The notes beneath the pieces are model-generated. The model did no database searches. It worked only from the letters and a program-made list of their open reading frames with translations, and was not told the origin of the DNA. A program made the position numbers and the translations under genes. DNA of 31,671 nt. Origin: an uncultured Helicobacter sp. (GTDB taxonomy: Bacteria; Campylobacterota; Campylobacteria; Campylobacterales; Helicobacteraceae). The DNA is taken from positions 1 through 31,671 of the forward strand of contig CALVBL010000018.1 of assembly GCA_944325775.1 (NCBI GenBank), written 5' to 3'. Shown here piece by piece: positions 7,904 to 15,849 of this stretch (position 1 is its first letter; each line of letters starts with the position of its first letter).

Positions 7904-9445
7904 TTACCTACTTCTATCTTGTCTTGTTTGTGGGATTTTATAAGGTTTATACATTGAGTGTGCATTGTTTATAGATTCTCTATTCTCAATAAACTCTGCG
8001 GCTTTGCATTCAAAGATATAATGTATTAAATCTTTGCCCTTATAGTTTTTGATATTTTCGCCAATTATGCGTCCGCCAAGCTTCCTAGCCACACGCATAG
8101 AGGCGAAATTATCCTCCTTGATGAGGCAATACACTCGCTCTAAGTCCAAAACCTTAAAGGCATACTCTTGCACAGCCCTTGCCGCCTCTGTGCCTAGCCC
8201 TTGTCCCCAAAATCTTTTTGCCACGATATAGCCTATCTCGACAACTTCTTGCTTTGCTATGCTCTTTTGATTTATGAGATTAATGCTCGCTCTATCTAGC
8301 CCTGCATTGCCAATGATTGTCCCACTAGCCTTATCAATGATAGCCCAAATCCCAAAGCCATTTTCTTTATAATTCTTTAACTGCTTCTCTAGCCATTCTT
8401 TGCTTTCATCAATGCTAAAGCCATGCCCCCAAGCATACATTGTCTCTTTATCGCTTAGAATCGTATGCAAGGCAGGTAAATCCTCTAGCGTGTATTCTCG
8501 CAACTTCAAGCGGTTAGTCTCCAAGATATAGGGAGTTTTTGCACTATTTTGCGTGATTCGCTCATCTTTTTTGGAAGTATTGCGTTGGGCATTCTCTCTA
8601 TGAAACGCACAACTTACTAAATGGTCGCACACAAGCCCGATAGATTGCATATACGCATACATTCCCACACTTCCCACAAAGCTAAAGCCACGCTTTTTTA
8701 AATCCTTTGCTATTTTGTCTGAAAGAGGCGTGCGGGTTGGAATCTGGGCTAGATTCTTAAACGCATTCACAATAGGCTCACCTCCCACATAGCTCCAAAT
8801 AAACCTATCAAAGCTCCCAAACTCCTCTTGCACTTCCAAAAACCGCTTGGCATTGTTAATCGCGGATTCTATCTTGGCACGATTTCGGATAATCTTAGCA
8901 TTTGTCATAAGCTCCTCTATCTTTGCTTCATCATACCCTGCTACTTTTATGGGGTCAAAATCATCAAATGCCGCCCTCAAAGCCTCTCGCTTCTTTAATA
9001 TCGTAATCCACGAAAGCCCTGCCTGCATACCCTCTAGCACGAGCTGCTCAAAAAGTCGCCTATCCTCATGCTGTGGCACTCCCCATTCAAAATCATGGTA
9101 GTCTTGATAGAGCTTTTGTGTAGGCTTATCAGAAGTCTTATAGCCTTGATAGATCCAATCACATCGTTGCATAGGCGTTGGCTTTTGAGTAAAAGACTTG
9201 TCTTTTAACGATAAATCGTGGGTTGCTTTGGCTTGGCTTTGGTCATTTATGTCTAACAAACTCCCTCGCCTCGCCTTGTTTCTGCTTGCAGTGATGTGAA
9301 GCGAAGCGGAACGAAAAAACCCCGATTTCTCATCTAAAATACTTTGCCCACTAGGGTTGCCACTTTCACAATCCCCGCAAATTCTTGCTGCCTGCGAATT
9401 TTTAGAATCTGCAGATTTTGTATTTTTAGAATCTCTCAAAATCAC
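7904..9445 (-). CDS. tag: DNA-3-methyladenine glycosylase I fused to a GNAT acetyltransferase
   Basis: A 513-codon ORF opens at GTG 9445, overlapping the glutaminase ORF stop by 4 nt (GTGA). Residues 92-282 are a complete Tag: MQRCDWIYQ at the usual Tag start, YHDFEWGVP, LVLEGMQAGLSWITILKKRE, SFVGSVGMYAYMQSIGLV and the zinc-site DHLVSCAFH. Tag excises 3-methyladenine from alkylated DNA. Residues 307-480 are a RimJ/RimL-type GNAT domain: LETNRLKLREYTLEDL, the acetyl-CoA loop RFWGQGLGTEAA and KEDNFASMRVARKLG. Residues 1-91 match neither domain and look like translated intergenic DNA, so ATG 9172 is a likely alternative start, although it has no strong ribosome-binding site. The acetylation substrate is unknown. 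The gene separates the two halves of guaA. Confidence 0.88.
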   Translation of the reverse strand: MILRDSKNTKSADSKNSQAARICGDCESGNPSGQSILDEKSGFFRSASLHITASRNKARRGSLLDINDQSQAKATHDLSLKDKSFTQKPTPMQRCDWIYQGYKTSDKPTQKLYQDYHDFEWGVPQHEDRRLFEQLVLEGMQAGLSWITILKKREALRAAFDDFDPIKVAGYDEAKIEELMTNAKIIRNRAKIESAINNAKRFLEVQEEFGSFDRFIWSYVGGEPIVNAFKNLAQIPTRTPLSDKIAKDLKKRGFSFVGSVGMYAYMQSIGLVCDHLVSCAFHRENAQRNTSKKDERITQNSAKTPYILETNRLKLREYTLEDLPALHTILSDKETMYAWGHGFSIDESKEWLEKQLKNYKENGFGIWAIIDKASGTIIGNAGLDRASINLINQKSIAKQEVVEIGYIVAKRFWGQGLGTEAARAVQEYAFKVLDLERVYCLIKEDNFASMRVARKLGGRIIGENIKNYKGKDLIHYIFECKAAEFIENRESINNAHSMYKPYKIPQTRQDRSR

Positions 9446-10641
9446 CCCTCTTGTGAATTTGTAGATTCTAACCCTGTGATTTTGCGAATCTTTTCTATCT
9501 CATAGGCGATGAAATTTTTCATATTCCAATCAGTATTAGCGTGGCAGATTTTCACTGCAAAATTCTTTAAGATTTCTCCGCCGCATTCGCTATGCACGAC
9601 TTCTGGGTGAAACTGCAAGGCATAAAATTGGCGATTAAAATCAGCCATAACGCAATAATGCGTGTTGCCAGACTTTGCCAACTCGTTAAAGCCAGACGGT
9701 ATTTGCTCGACTTTATCAGCGTGGCTCATCCACACGATAGAATCTTGCTTGACATTGGCAAATAAGGGCGTTGAATCTTTGGCTAAAATGCTGGATTGTT
9801 CGCACTCATCTTTAGTCATTACCGCTTGTGAATCGCCCTTAGATTCTAGGATACTTCGCGTGATGTGTAGCTCTAGCATATCACCATGGCTTTTGCCTTG
9901 TGTGAATCCTAACTCTATAAATGCCTGCACACCCTTTTTGTCGTGTTTATCCCATTGTGTTTCAAAGTGTTGTGCTTGTGTGGCTGTGCAGATAGTTGCA
10001 AGAAAATCTCTTGTGATGTCTTGTTGTGTGCGTGTCCTATCTATGAGATAGCACTCAAAATGGCAGGTTGTGCCTTGTGTGCGGTAGATTCCAAAGGCTT
10101 GTGGGTGATGTATAGAATCCACATAGAGGTTTTGAAAGTCTTGTATGCGCTGCTGTAGCTCAAGGGCTATACGCTCTAATAGTGCGGTATCCATAAACCC
10201 ATGGGCAGCAAAAAAACTTTTTTTCCACGCTGTGAATACACCCTCTGTATCACTACTGATAACAAAATGTCGCTTATGCGTCTGTCGTGTGCTTAGATAG
10301 GGTTGTATAATCTCTAGCTTTGCTTTGCCAAATTCTTGCTCCTTAGCACGCACGACCTTGCCACCGAAGTGATGGGCGATATACTGCATACCATAGCAGA
10401 TTCCAAGCACGGGGATACCGAGATTAAAAATTTCAGAATCTGGCATATACGCCCCCTCTTCATATACAGAGGCAGGACCGCCGCTTAGGATTATGCCTTT
10501 TGGATTTTTGGCTCTTATGGATTGTATTGTTTCAAAATATGGCACGATTTCAGTATAAACGCCAAATTCACGCAGTCGCCTAGCGATAAGCTGTGTGTAT
10601 TGACTCCCAAAGTCTAGGACTAAAATTTGGACTTGATTCAT
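9442..10641 (-). CDS. guaA: GMP synthase, glutamine amidotransferase half with large internal insertion
   Basis: A 399-residue protein with the class I amidotransferase domain that supplies ammonia for GMP synthesis. LVLDFGSQYTQLIARRLRE is at 8-26, GIILSGGPASVY at 49-60, GICYGMQ with catalytic Cys82, WMSHADKV at 304-311, and FHPEV with His345 and Glu347. All three catalytic residues are present. Residues about 112-292 are an insertion, where most GuaA proteins have roughly 25 residues between the KLEI strand and the WMSH loop. After the domain the protein continues through the linker helix (NFIAYEIEKIRKITG) and stops just before the ATPPase domain would begin. The start has a weak ribosome-binding site and a TATAAT box at 10689-10684. 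Confidence 0.92.
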   Translation of the reverse strand: MNQVQILVLDFGSQYTQLIARRLREFGVYTEIVPYFETIQSIRAKNPKGIILSGGPASVYEEGAYMPDSEIFNLGIPVLGICYGMQYIAHHFGGKVVRAKEQEFGKAKLEIIQPYLSTRQTHKRHFVISSDTEGVFTAWKKSFFAAHGFMDTALLERIALELQQRIQDFQNLYVDSIHHPQAFGIYRTQGTTCHFECYLIDRTRTQQDITRDFLATICTATQAQHFETQWDKHDKKGVQAFIELGFTQGKSHGDMLELHITRSILESKGDSQAVMTKDECEQSSILAKDSTPLFANVKQDSIVWMSHADKVEQIPSGFNELAKSGNTHYCVMADFNRQFYALQFHPEVVHSECGGEILKNFAVKICHANTDWNMKNFIAYEIEKIRKITGLESTNSQEG

Positions 10642-10683
10642 AGATTCTCACTTTTTGTATAATTTTGGCATTTAAGTTTTGCA

Positions 10684-10689
10684 ATTATA
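10684..10689 (-). promoter_or_regulatory. putative -10 box for guaA
   Basis: TATAAT is read on the minus strand at 10689-10684, 43 nt upstream of ATG 10641, in a very AT-rich gap (10642-10886). No riboswitch-like structure was recognised in the short leader. The gap holds no gene. Confidence 0.5.
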
Positions 10690-10886
10690 GCTAATATTGC
10701 CTTAAGTTAAGGCTGTGGCTATAAGTGCTTAATAAGAATTTATCAAGTTTTAAAATATAAAGCATATGGGATTGAAAAATTATTATTAATGTGTGGAAAC
10801 AAAGGATTTAATGAAGCTAGAGATATTTGCAAGGATTAATTAAAAAAATAATAGAATGTAATTTTGGTTTGTATTATTTTAAATTT

Positions 10887-12350
10887 TTAAGTAAGAATCT
10901 TTGCACTCACCCATAGCCCAAAAAGTGCAGCACACAGCACGCTAAGGCTTAGGATACAAGCAAGTCCTATATAGTGTAAAATAGGGATTTTTATCCCATA
11001 GATTGAAAGTTTGCTAAGCCAAAGCAAGGTAGCAAGCGAGCCTATGGGTGTGAGTTTTGAGCCGATATTGCAACCAAGCAAATGGGCAAGGGCAAGAGTG
11101 GTTTGGTGCAGTGAATCTAGCTCAAAAGATTGCAAAGTGAGATTACCCAAAAGCACCATAGGAAGGTTGTTTGCTATGCTAGAACCTAGGCTTGAAAACA
11201 GCCCTATGCTAAAAATCTGCACAAACAGCGGTGCGGATTCTATGCTCCCAAAAATAGCACGCATAGATTCTATAAATCCTGCATTTTTCACACCAAAAAC
11301 CACTACAAATAGCCCAAAGCTAAAAATTATGACCGAAATGGGCGTTTCTTTGAGCAAAGTAGAGATATTAATAAGGCTGAAAGTTGCTCCATAGCATAGA
11401 GCTATCGCACTTGTGAAAAACAAAAAAACATACAAAGGCACACCGAATTTTTGTCCGATAGCTATGCTCATTAAAAGAAAAATAATAAGGGTATAGCATA
11501 GAGCTAGTGTCGTTTTGGAAGGGGGTTTAGGATTGTGGGTGGTTGTGGATTGTGGGCTAAAGTGTAGCGTGCGTGGGAGAAATTTCCTAAAACACAGCCA
11601 TGTGATACCCACAAAGGCAAGCAACCCAAAGGCTTGAGGCAATGCCATCATCAATACAAAATAAGTAAAATCCATACTAAACATTTGTGCAGTGATGATA
11701 TTAGTGAGGTTAGAAATCACAAGGGCATTGGAAGCAAAATCGCTTACAAAACTCACAAGGAGCAAAAATACTATGAGTGGAGAGAGGGAGAATTTGGGCG
11801 TTGAAGATAAGTGAGAGTGTGTGGGGGAATCTAAGGGGGGTTGTGTGAGATTTTGTTTTGGAGTGTGAAGTTGGGCATTATGAGGGGTGGGGGTTTGGGT
11901 GGAAGTGAGATTGTGTGTTATGAGATTCTTGCCAAAAAGAGCTAGCACAAGTGGGGTTAGCACCAAAATTGCCCCATCATTAGCAAAAACCACACTCACC
12001 ACACTTCCCAACATCACAAGAAACACAAAAAACTTCCAAGTGCTAATGGGGTGTGTGCGGGGCGTGATGAGTGAAGCAAGGTGTGTGAAAAATCCAAGCT
12101 TTTCAAAGGAGAGGCTAAGCAGGATAAGCCCAATGAGTGCAAGCGTGCTTGGCTTAGTGATCTCCCATACAAGCGCAATATCGCTAAGGCTTACCACCCC
12201 TAAGCCATACGCACACACCGCCCCAAGACTACTAAACACCCACGCACTAAGCCCAAAGGGACGCATATAGATACAAAGCATAGTGAGTGTGAAAATGACA
12301 TATCCCATACTGCTACTGCCCCAATCATCGCGTGCTTGCTCATATCGCAC
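10887..12350 (-). CDS. ArsB/NhaD-type anion or cation transporter
   Basis: A 487-residue integral membrane protein with about 11-12 hydrophobic spans in two halves. Signature segments of the ArsB branch of the ion transporter superfamily are FANDGAILVLTPLVLALFGK, ALVISNLTNIITAQ, SSIANNLPMVLLGNL and GCNIGSKLTPIGSLATLLWL. Relatives export arsenite or exchange Na+/H+; no ArsR or ArsC gene is adjacent, so arsenic specificity is unproven. Two Pro/Thr/Ser/His-rich loops (about residues 155-195 and 273-288) interrupt the membrane core and are probably cytoplasmic. The listed start is GTG 12350; ATG 12308 (MGYVIFTLTML) places the first span at the N-terminus and is equally likely. Confidence 0.82.
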   Translation of the reverse strand: MRYEQARDDWGSSSMGYVIFTLTMLCIYMRPFGLSAWVFSSLGAVCAYGLGVVSLSDIALVWEITKPSTLALIGLILLSLSFEKLGFFTHLASLITPRTHPISTWKFFVFLVMLGSVVSVVFANDGAILVLTPLVLALFGKNLITHNLTSTQTPTPHNAQLHTPKQNLTQPPLDSPTHSHLSSTPKFSLSPLIVFLLLVSFVSDFASNALVISNLTNIITAQMFSMDFTYFVLMMALPQAFGLLAFVGITWLCFRKFLPRTLHFSPQSTTTHNPKPPSKTTLALCYTLIIFLLMSIAIGQKFGVPLYVFLFFTSAIALCYGATFSLINISTLLKETPISVIIFSFGLFVVVFGVKNAGFIESMRAIFGSIESAPLFVQIFSIGLFSSLGSSIANNLPMVLLGNLTLQSFELDSLHQTTLALAHLLGCNIGSKLTPIGSLATLLWLSKLSIYGIKIPILHYIGLACILSLSVLCAALFGLWVSAKILT

Positions 12351-12443
12351 ACCATGCTAGATTCTGTGCTACTTTCTATCGTATCAGAGCCATTATAGCA
12401 CATCGTGCGCTAAATAGCCTTTGATCCCCAAAGTAGGGAGGTG

Positions 12444-14423
12444 CTAAAATGTCTTTTGCTCCACATCGTGGAGAATCTCGTTGGCTATAATATTGACTTT
12501 TTGCGTGATATCATTTGTCGTGTGCGCGATACCGACATTTTGCTGTGTTTGGGATTCTAGCTGTGAGATAGACTCATTGATCTGGCGCAAGCCATTGGTT
12601 TGCTCCTGTATAGATTCACTCATCTCGTTTGCTGACTGCACGAGGACATTGACATTTGCTTCGATCTCACCTAGGCTTTTTGTGGTTTTTTCTGCGAGTT
12701 TGCGCACTTCATCTGCCACTACAGCAAACCCCCTGCCATGATCACCCGCACGCGCTGCTTCGATCGCGGCATTGAGTGCTAGGAGATTGGTCTGATCGGC
12801 GATGTCTTTTATCACGCTCACGATGTTTTTGATATCTTCAGCCTGCTTGGTTGTCTCCGCGGTTTTATCACTCACGCTTTGCATAGAGGAGCTGATCTCT
12901 TCGACTGCAGCAGCTGATTGCTCCAGCGCGCTTGCTTGGGACTGGCTACCCTCTACGAGCATCTGCATAGAATCTTTTAGCTCCTCCGCCTTGCCACTAA
13001 GATCCCTAGCGTGCTCTGCCGAGACGCGTAGCATCGCACTGATCACTTCGGCGAGGTTATTCACACCGATTTGCATGCCTACGGGATTTGGGATTCTGTG
13101 TGAGAAGTCGTTGGCTTCAAAGGCGGCAAAGATATTTTTAGCATCATCGAGATCTCCACCCAGCAGGTCGCGCAAGGTCTCCACCATTTCATTGAGTGAA
13201 TCGCGCAGGTAATTTGTCTGTGGATTGGAGCTTGAGAGGGCGATAACTTTACCAAACTTGCCGAGCTTAGCGTCCTCTACTATACTCACAGCTTCATTGA
13301 TGAGGGCTCTGTCTTTAGCAAGAGATTCTTTGATGTGCTCGATTTCTTGGTTGATCATTCCAGCGATTTTGCCAAACTCATCTTTAGATTTGTTGATGAT
13401 GGGTTCGCAGCGATCACTTTTGTGATTGAGAAACGCAAAAAAGCAAGAGAGGCCCTTTTGGATAGGGGCGAGGGGTTTGAGATAAAAGCGCACGATAAAT
13501 CCCAAAATCGCCATAATCACCACCATAAATGCGGCAGAAAATAGCACCTGATGTGCAATGAGCATACGCAAAATCTCACTATAGTCATCGACGGAATTTG
13601 CTGTGCATATCAGCCAATCCCCCTCGTTGCTACGCATACACACGCCCACGCGCTCATCACCCTGTAGGACATAGCGCATAAGCTCGGTGGGCTGCCCTTT
13701 GCTCTTTTCTGCAAGATTTGAGTATCGCTCAATGATACCTTTGAGCTCTGGTTCATCGGACATTATCAGTTTGGGATTGGAGTGTGAGATGATATGATTG
13801 TCCTTATCTGTGAGGAAAAATGTCGTGCTAGGCGTCGTCCTAAGTGCGCTCATTTCTTCTTGGAGTTGATCTAGAAATATATTGCCTCCTATCACTGCTA
13901 CAAGCTTGCCATTTATCTTTACGGGTGCGTAGGCGGTTACGATGAGTTTGTTGGTGGTCACATCGTTGTAGGGTGTGGAGAGTCCAGACTTGCCACTTGC
14001 TTTGGCTTCCTTAAACCAAGCCCGTGTGCGCGAGTCGAAGTTGCCTTGAGTGGGTGAGAGGATCCATGGGGTGTTGCCCGAGAGATCATCAGTCTTGATG
14101 AGCAGTCCGTCCTCCTCATAGCCTATGAATAACGCATCTATTTGTGTGTAGGTGAATGCCGTTTGTAGCATAGCGCGGACATTTTCGATTGAGAGATTCC
14201 CGCTTTTTTCCACTTCTTTGGCAAATATCTCCACGCCTTTGATCCTTGGGCTAAAAAACTCTCTGATGAAGTTTTCGGCATTGCGGATAGATTCTTGTTT
14301 GCCGGTGGTGATGCTTTGTAAAATGTCTTTTTTGGAAGTGTTGTAGTTTAGCGTGATAAAGATCCCAAACCCCACCACGATAAAGATAAAAATCGAGGAA
14401 ATGATTTTCTTGCTTATGCTCAT
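12444..14423 (-). CDS. methyl-accepting chemotaxis protein with periplasmic dCache sensor
   Basis: A 659-residue chemoreceptor from ATG 14423, chosen because AAGGAG lies 7 nt upstream; an ORF extension to 14480 has no such site. Residues 4-24 are the first membrane span. A periplasmic dCache-like domain follows (YTQIDALFIGYEEDGLLIK, FDSRTRAWFKEAKASGKSG and VIGGNIFLDQL). The second span is near 305-330 (VLFSAAFMVVIMAILGFIV), followed by a HAMP-like region. The signalling hairpin carries the conserved tip IADQTNLLALNAAIEAARAG followed by GFAVVADEVRKLAEK. It relays an extracellular small-molecule signal, ligand unknown, to CheW/CheA. Its C-terminus matches the partial receptor at 3-77. It lies 93 nt upstream of the ArsB-like gene on the same strand. 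Confidence 0.94.
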   Translation of the reverse strand: MSISKKIISSIFIFIVVGFGIFITLNYNTSKKDILQSITTGKQESIRNAENFIREFFSPRIKGVEIFAKEVEKSGNLSIENVRAMLQTAFTYTQIDALFIGYEEDGLLIKTDDLSGNTPWILSPTQGNFDSRTRAWFKEAKASGKSGLSTPYNDVTTNKLIVTAYAPVKINGKLVAVIGGNIFLDQLQEEMSALRTTPSTTFFLTDKDNHIISHSNPKLIMSDEPELKGIIERYSNLAEKSKGQPTELMRYVLQGDERVGVCMRSNEGDWLICTANSVDDYSEILRMLIAHQVLFSAAFMVVIMAILGFIVRFYLKPLAPIQKGLSCFFAFLNHKSDRCEPIINKSKDEFGKIAGMINQEIEHIKESLAKDRALINEAVSIVEDAKLGKFGKVIALSSSNPQTNYLRDSLNEMVETLRDLLGGDLDDAKNIFAAFEANDFSHRIPNPVGMQIGVNNLAEVISAMLRVSAEHARDLSGKAEELKDSMQMLVEGSQSQASALEQSAAAVEEISSSMQSVSDKTAETTKQAEDIKNIVSVIKDIADQTNLLALNAAIEAARAGDHGRGFAVVADEVRKLAEKTTKSLGEIEANVNVLVQSANEMSESIQEQTNGLRQINESISQLESQTQQNVGIAHTTNDITQKVNIIANEILHDVEQKTF

Positions 14424-14451
14424 ATTTGTGCTCCTTGTGCTTTTTGTCGCA

Positions 14452-14516
14452 AATATAGCCAAGAACTTTGCAAAAATCAATTAGAATCCCACAGCACACA
14501 GACAAAAAAAAAAAAA
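14452..14516 (-). promoter_or_regulatory. chemoreceptor promoter with 13-base T tract
   Basis: On the minus strand TATATT (14457-14452) lies 29 nt before ATG 14423 and is a likely -10. Upstream of the -35 zone is an uninterrupted homopolymer at 14504-14516 (13 T on the minus strand, 13 A on the plus). In Helicobacter, T tracts of this length at this position relative to a promoter, as upstream of sabA, change length by slippage and tune transcription. The placement is seen; the phase variation is inferred. Confidence 0.5.
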
Positions 14517-14688
14517 CGAAATTTGGTAACATCTTTTGAGCATACTACCCACGCATTTTTACGCCACGACAAGGGTGAGATTCAAAGGTGTTTTGCATAG
14601 GATAATATCACAGGCAAGTAAGCATAGAATCTCAAACAGATTCAGAATTTACCAAAGGTTTGGAAATCGCGCAATCAAAGAGAGATTT

Positions 14689-15213
14689 TGATGTCTAGCT
14701 TTGATTTTGGGTATTTATACAATACCTTGCACATCATTCTATTAAGACGATACGAGAGAAAGAAAAGAAAGGATACAATATTACCCATGCCACGGGTTTG
14801 CTGGCGTGTTTTGATGATATATGCAGGGATATTATAGATTTTTTGCCAAAGCGTAGGGGGATTTTAAAAGAGGACATCAAAGCAGGTATTGATCAAATCT
14901 TTGCCCAAAATAAAGAACTCTACAAAGATGCAACATCATACATAAGGTAAATCAAGCTCAAGATGACATCATAGAAAACCTAGCATTAAAAACAAGCCAA
15001 AGTGAAGTAAAGCAATCTGATAATGTCATTGCCAACACAGATGAAGCAATACAAAAGGAAAATACAGAAAATGAGATTGCTTTGACTACGGCTCGCAATG
15101 ATACAGAGCTAGAGGCTATACATTCTCACAATGACAACACCCAAATCCCGCAAGAGCTGCAAGAGATAACACAAGAAAGGCTAAAAAATCTACAAGCCAC
15201 AAAAACACCATAA
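14689..15213 (+). pseudogene. decayed gene of a mobile element, unidentified
   Basis: Several overlapping frames join into one protein-like sequence. ATG 14689 gives MSSFDFGYLYNTL. After a shift near 14735 it reads HHSIKTIREKEKKGYNITHA then TGLLACFDDICRDI and KRRGILKEDIKAGIDQIFAQ to TAA near 14949. After another shift it reads NQAQDDIIENLALKTSQSE onward to TAA 15211-15213. Coding-like sequence seems to continue in the same frame past that stop (NLTKAQTQSVISKFENIDSF) up to the group II intron boundary at 15274. I do not recognise the family. At least two frameshifts and one or more stops make it non-functional. It marks the left part of the island. Confidence 0.5.
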
Positions 15214-15274
15214 AACTTAACCAAAGCACAAACACAATCTGTCATATCTAAATTTGAAAATATAGATAGCTTTA

Positions 15275-15849
15275 GTGATAGGTAACCTTTGTATTATCTC
15301 TAAGTTTTCTCCCACTCTAAACCCAGCGAGCGACTTTCATCGCACTAGGCTTGCCATCGTCTTATACATTTGTGCTTGAATATGCCTGTAACATATTAAG
15401 GTTTTTTATAGTTTCAATTCTTACTAAACCTCACACACCCTGCATTCTGTTAGTATAGACATTTCTGTCTATTGCGCTTGTAGACCCTTACATTCGTTAC
15501 TTTGTCAGTGATTATTAACATTCTTACCATAGATGTTTTATAGTCTCCCAACCTATCACTACTCGACTACCTCTGGTTCGCATTTCGATGAAGTTGAGAT
15601 ATTTCTGCTAGAACATTATTTCTAATGCTTTGCCTTATGGTGAAACATACCAGCTTATTTCGGTAGCTCTTAGCTGACTTTACCACGCTTTATGCGTTAG
15701 ATTGATAACACAATCCAACACATAGTGGAGCATCAGGGAAGTTCTTTCAAGGTGTTACTCTATCATTTGAGCTTTTGGATTTATAGTTAGATTAGTTTCT
15801 TAATCCCACTATTTCGTGCTTTACGCACTTATAAGCGAACAAGTCGCAC
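15275..15849 (-). mobile_element. ORF-less group II intron (ribozyme)
   Basis: Read on the minus strand, the element begins GTGCG at 15849-15845, fitting the GUGYG 5' consensus, and ends with AC at 15276-15275. Intron bases 3-11 can pair with 15481-15474 (one bulge), closing a domain I of about 375 nt. Next comes a 7-bp hairpin with a GAAA loop (15472-15455, domain II), an AGGUU/AACCU stem (domain III) and a tiny AUAUG/CAUAU hairpin (15396-15380, reduced domain IV). A perfect 34-nt domain V lies at 15352-15319, followed by a domain VI with an unpaired A 8 nt before the end. Domain I bases 15724-15719 (UAUGUG) can pair with exon bases CACAUA ending 1 nt before the 5' junction, a candidate EBS1-IBS1. 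No reverse transcriptase is present, so mobility would need a protein in trans. A second GTGCG at 15828 is an alternative 5' end. Confidence 0.82.
15319..15352 (-). ncRNA. group II intron domain V
   Basis: The 34-nt segment starts AAGCCUAG and ends GCUGGGUUU on the minus strand. It folds as a 9-bp proximal helix (with G-U pairs), a 2-nt bulge, a 5-bp distal helix GCGAU/GUCGC and a GAAA tetraloop. The catalytic triad AGC is at positions 2-4. This matches the domain V consensus at every structural element and is the strongest single evidence for the intron. Confidence 0.88.

Noticed and set aside
14424..14480. 19-codon upstream extension of the chemoreceptor
   Set aside because: ATG 14423 has AAGGAG at the right distance and begins a normal membrane anchor; the extension has no signal.
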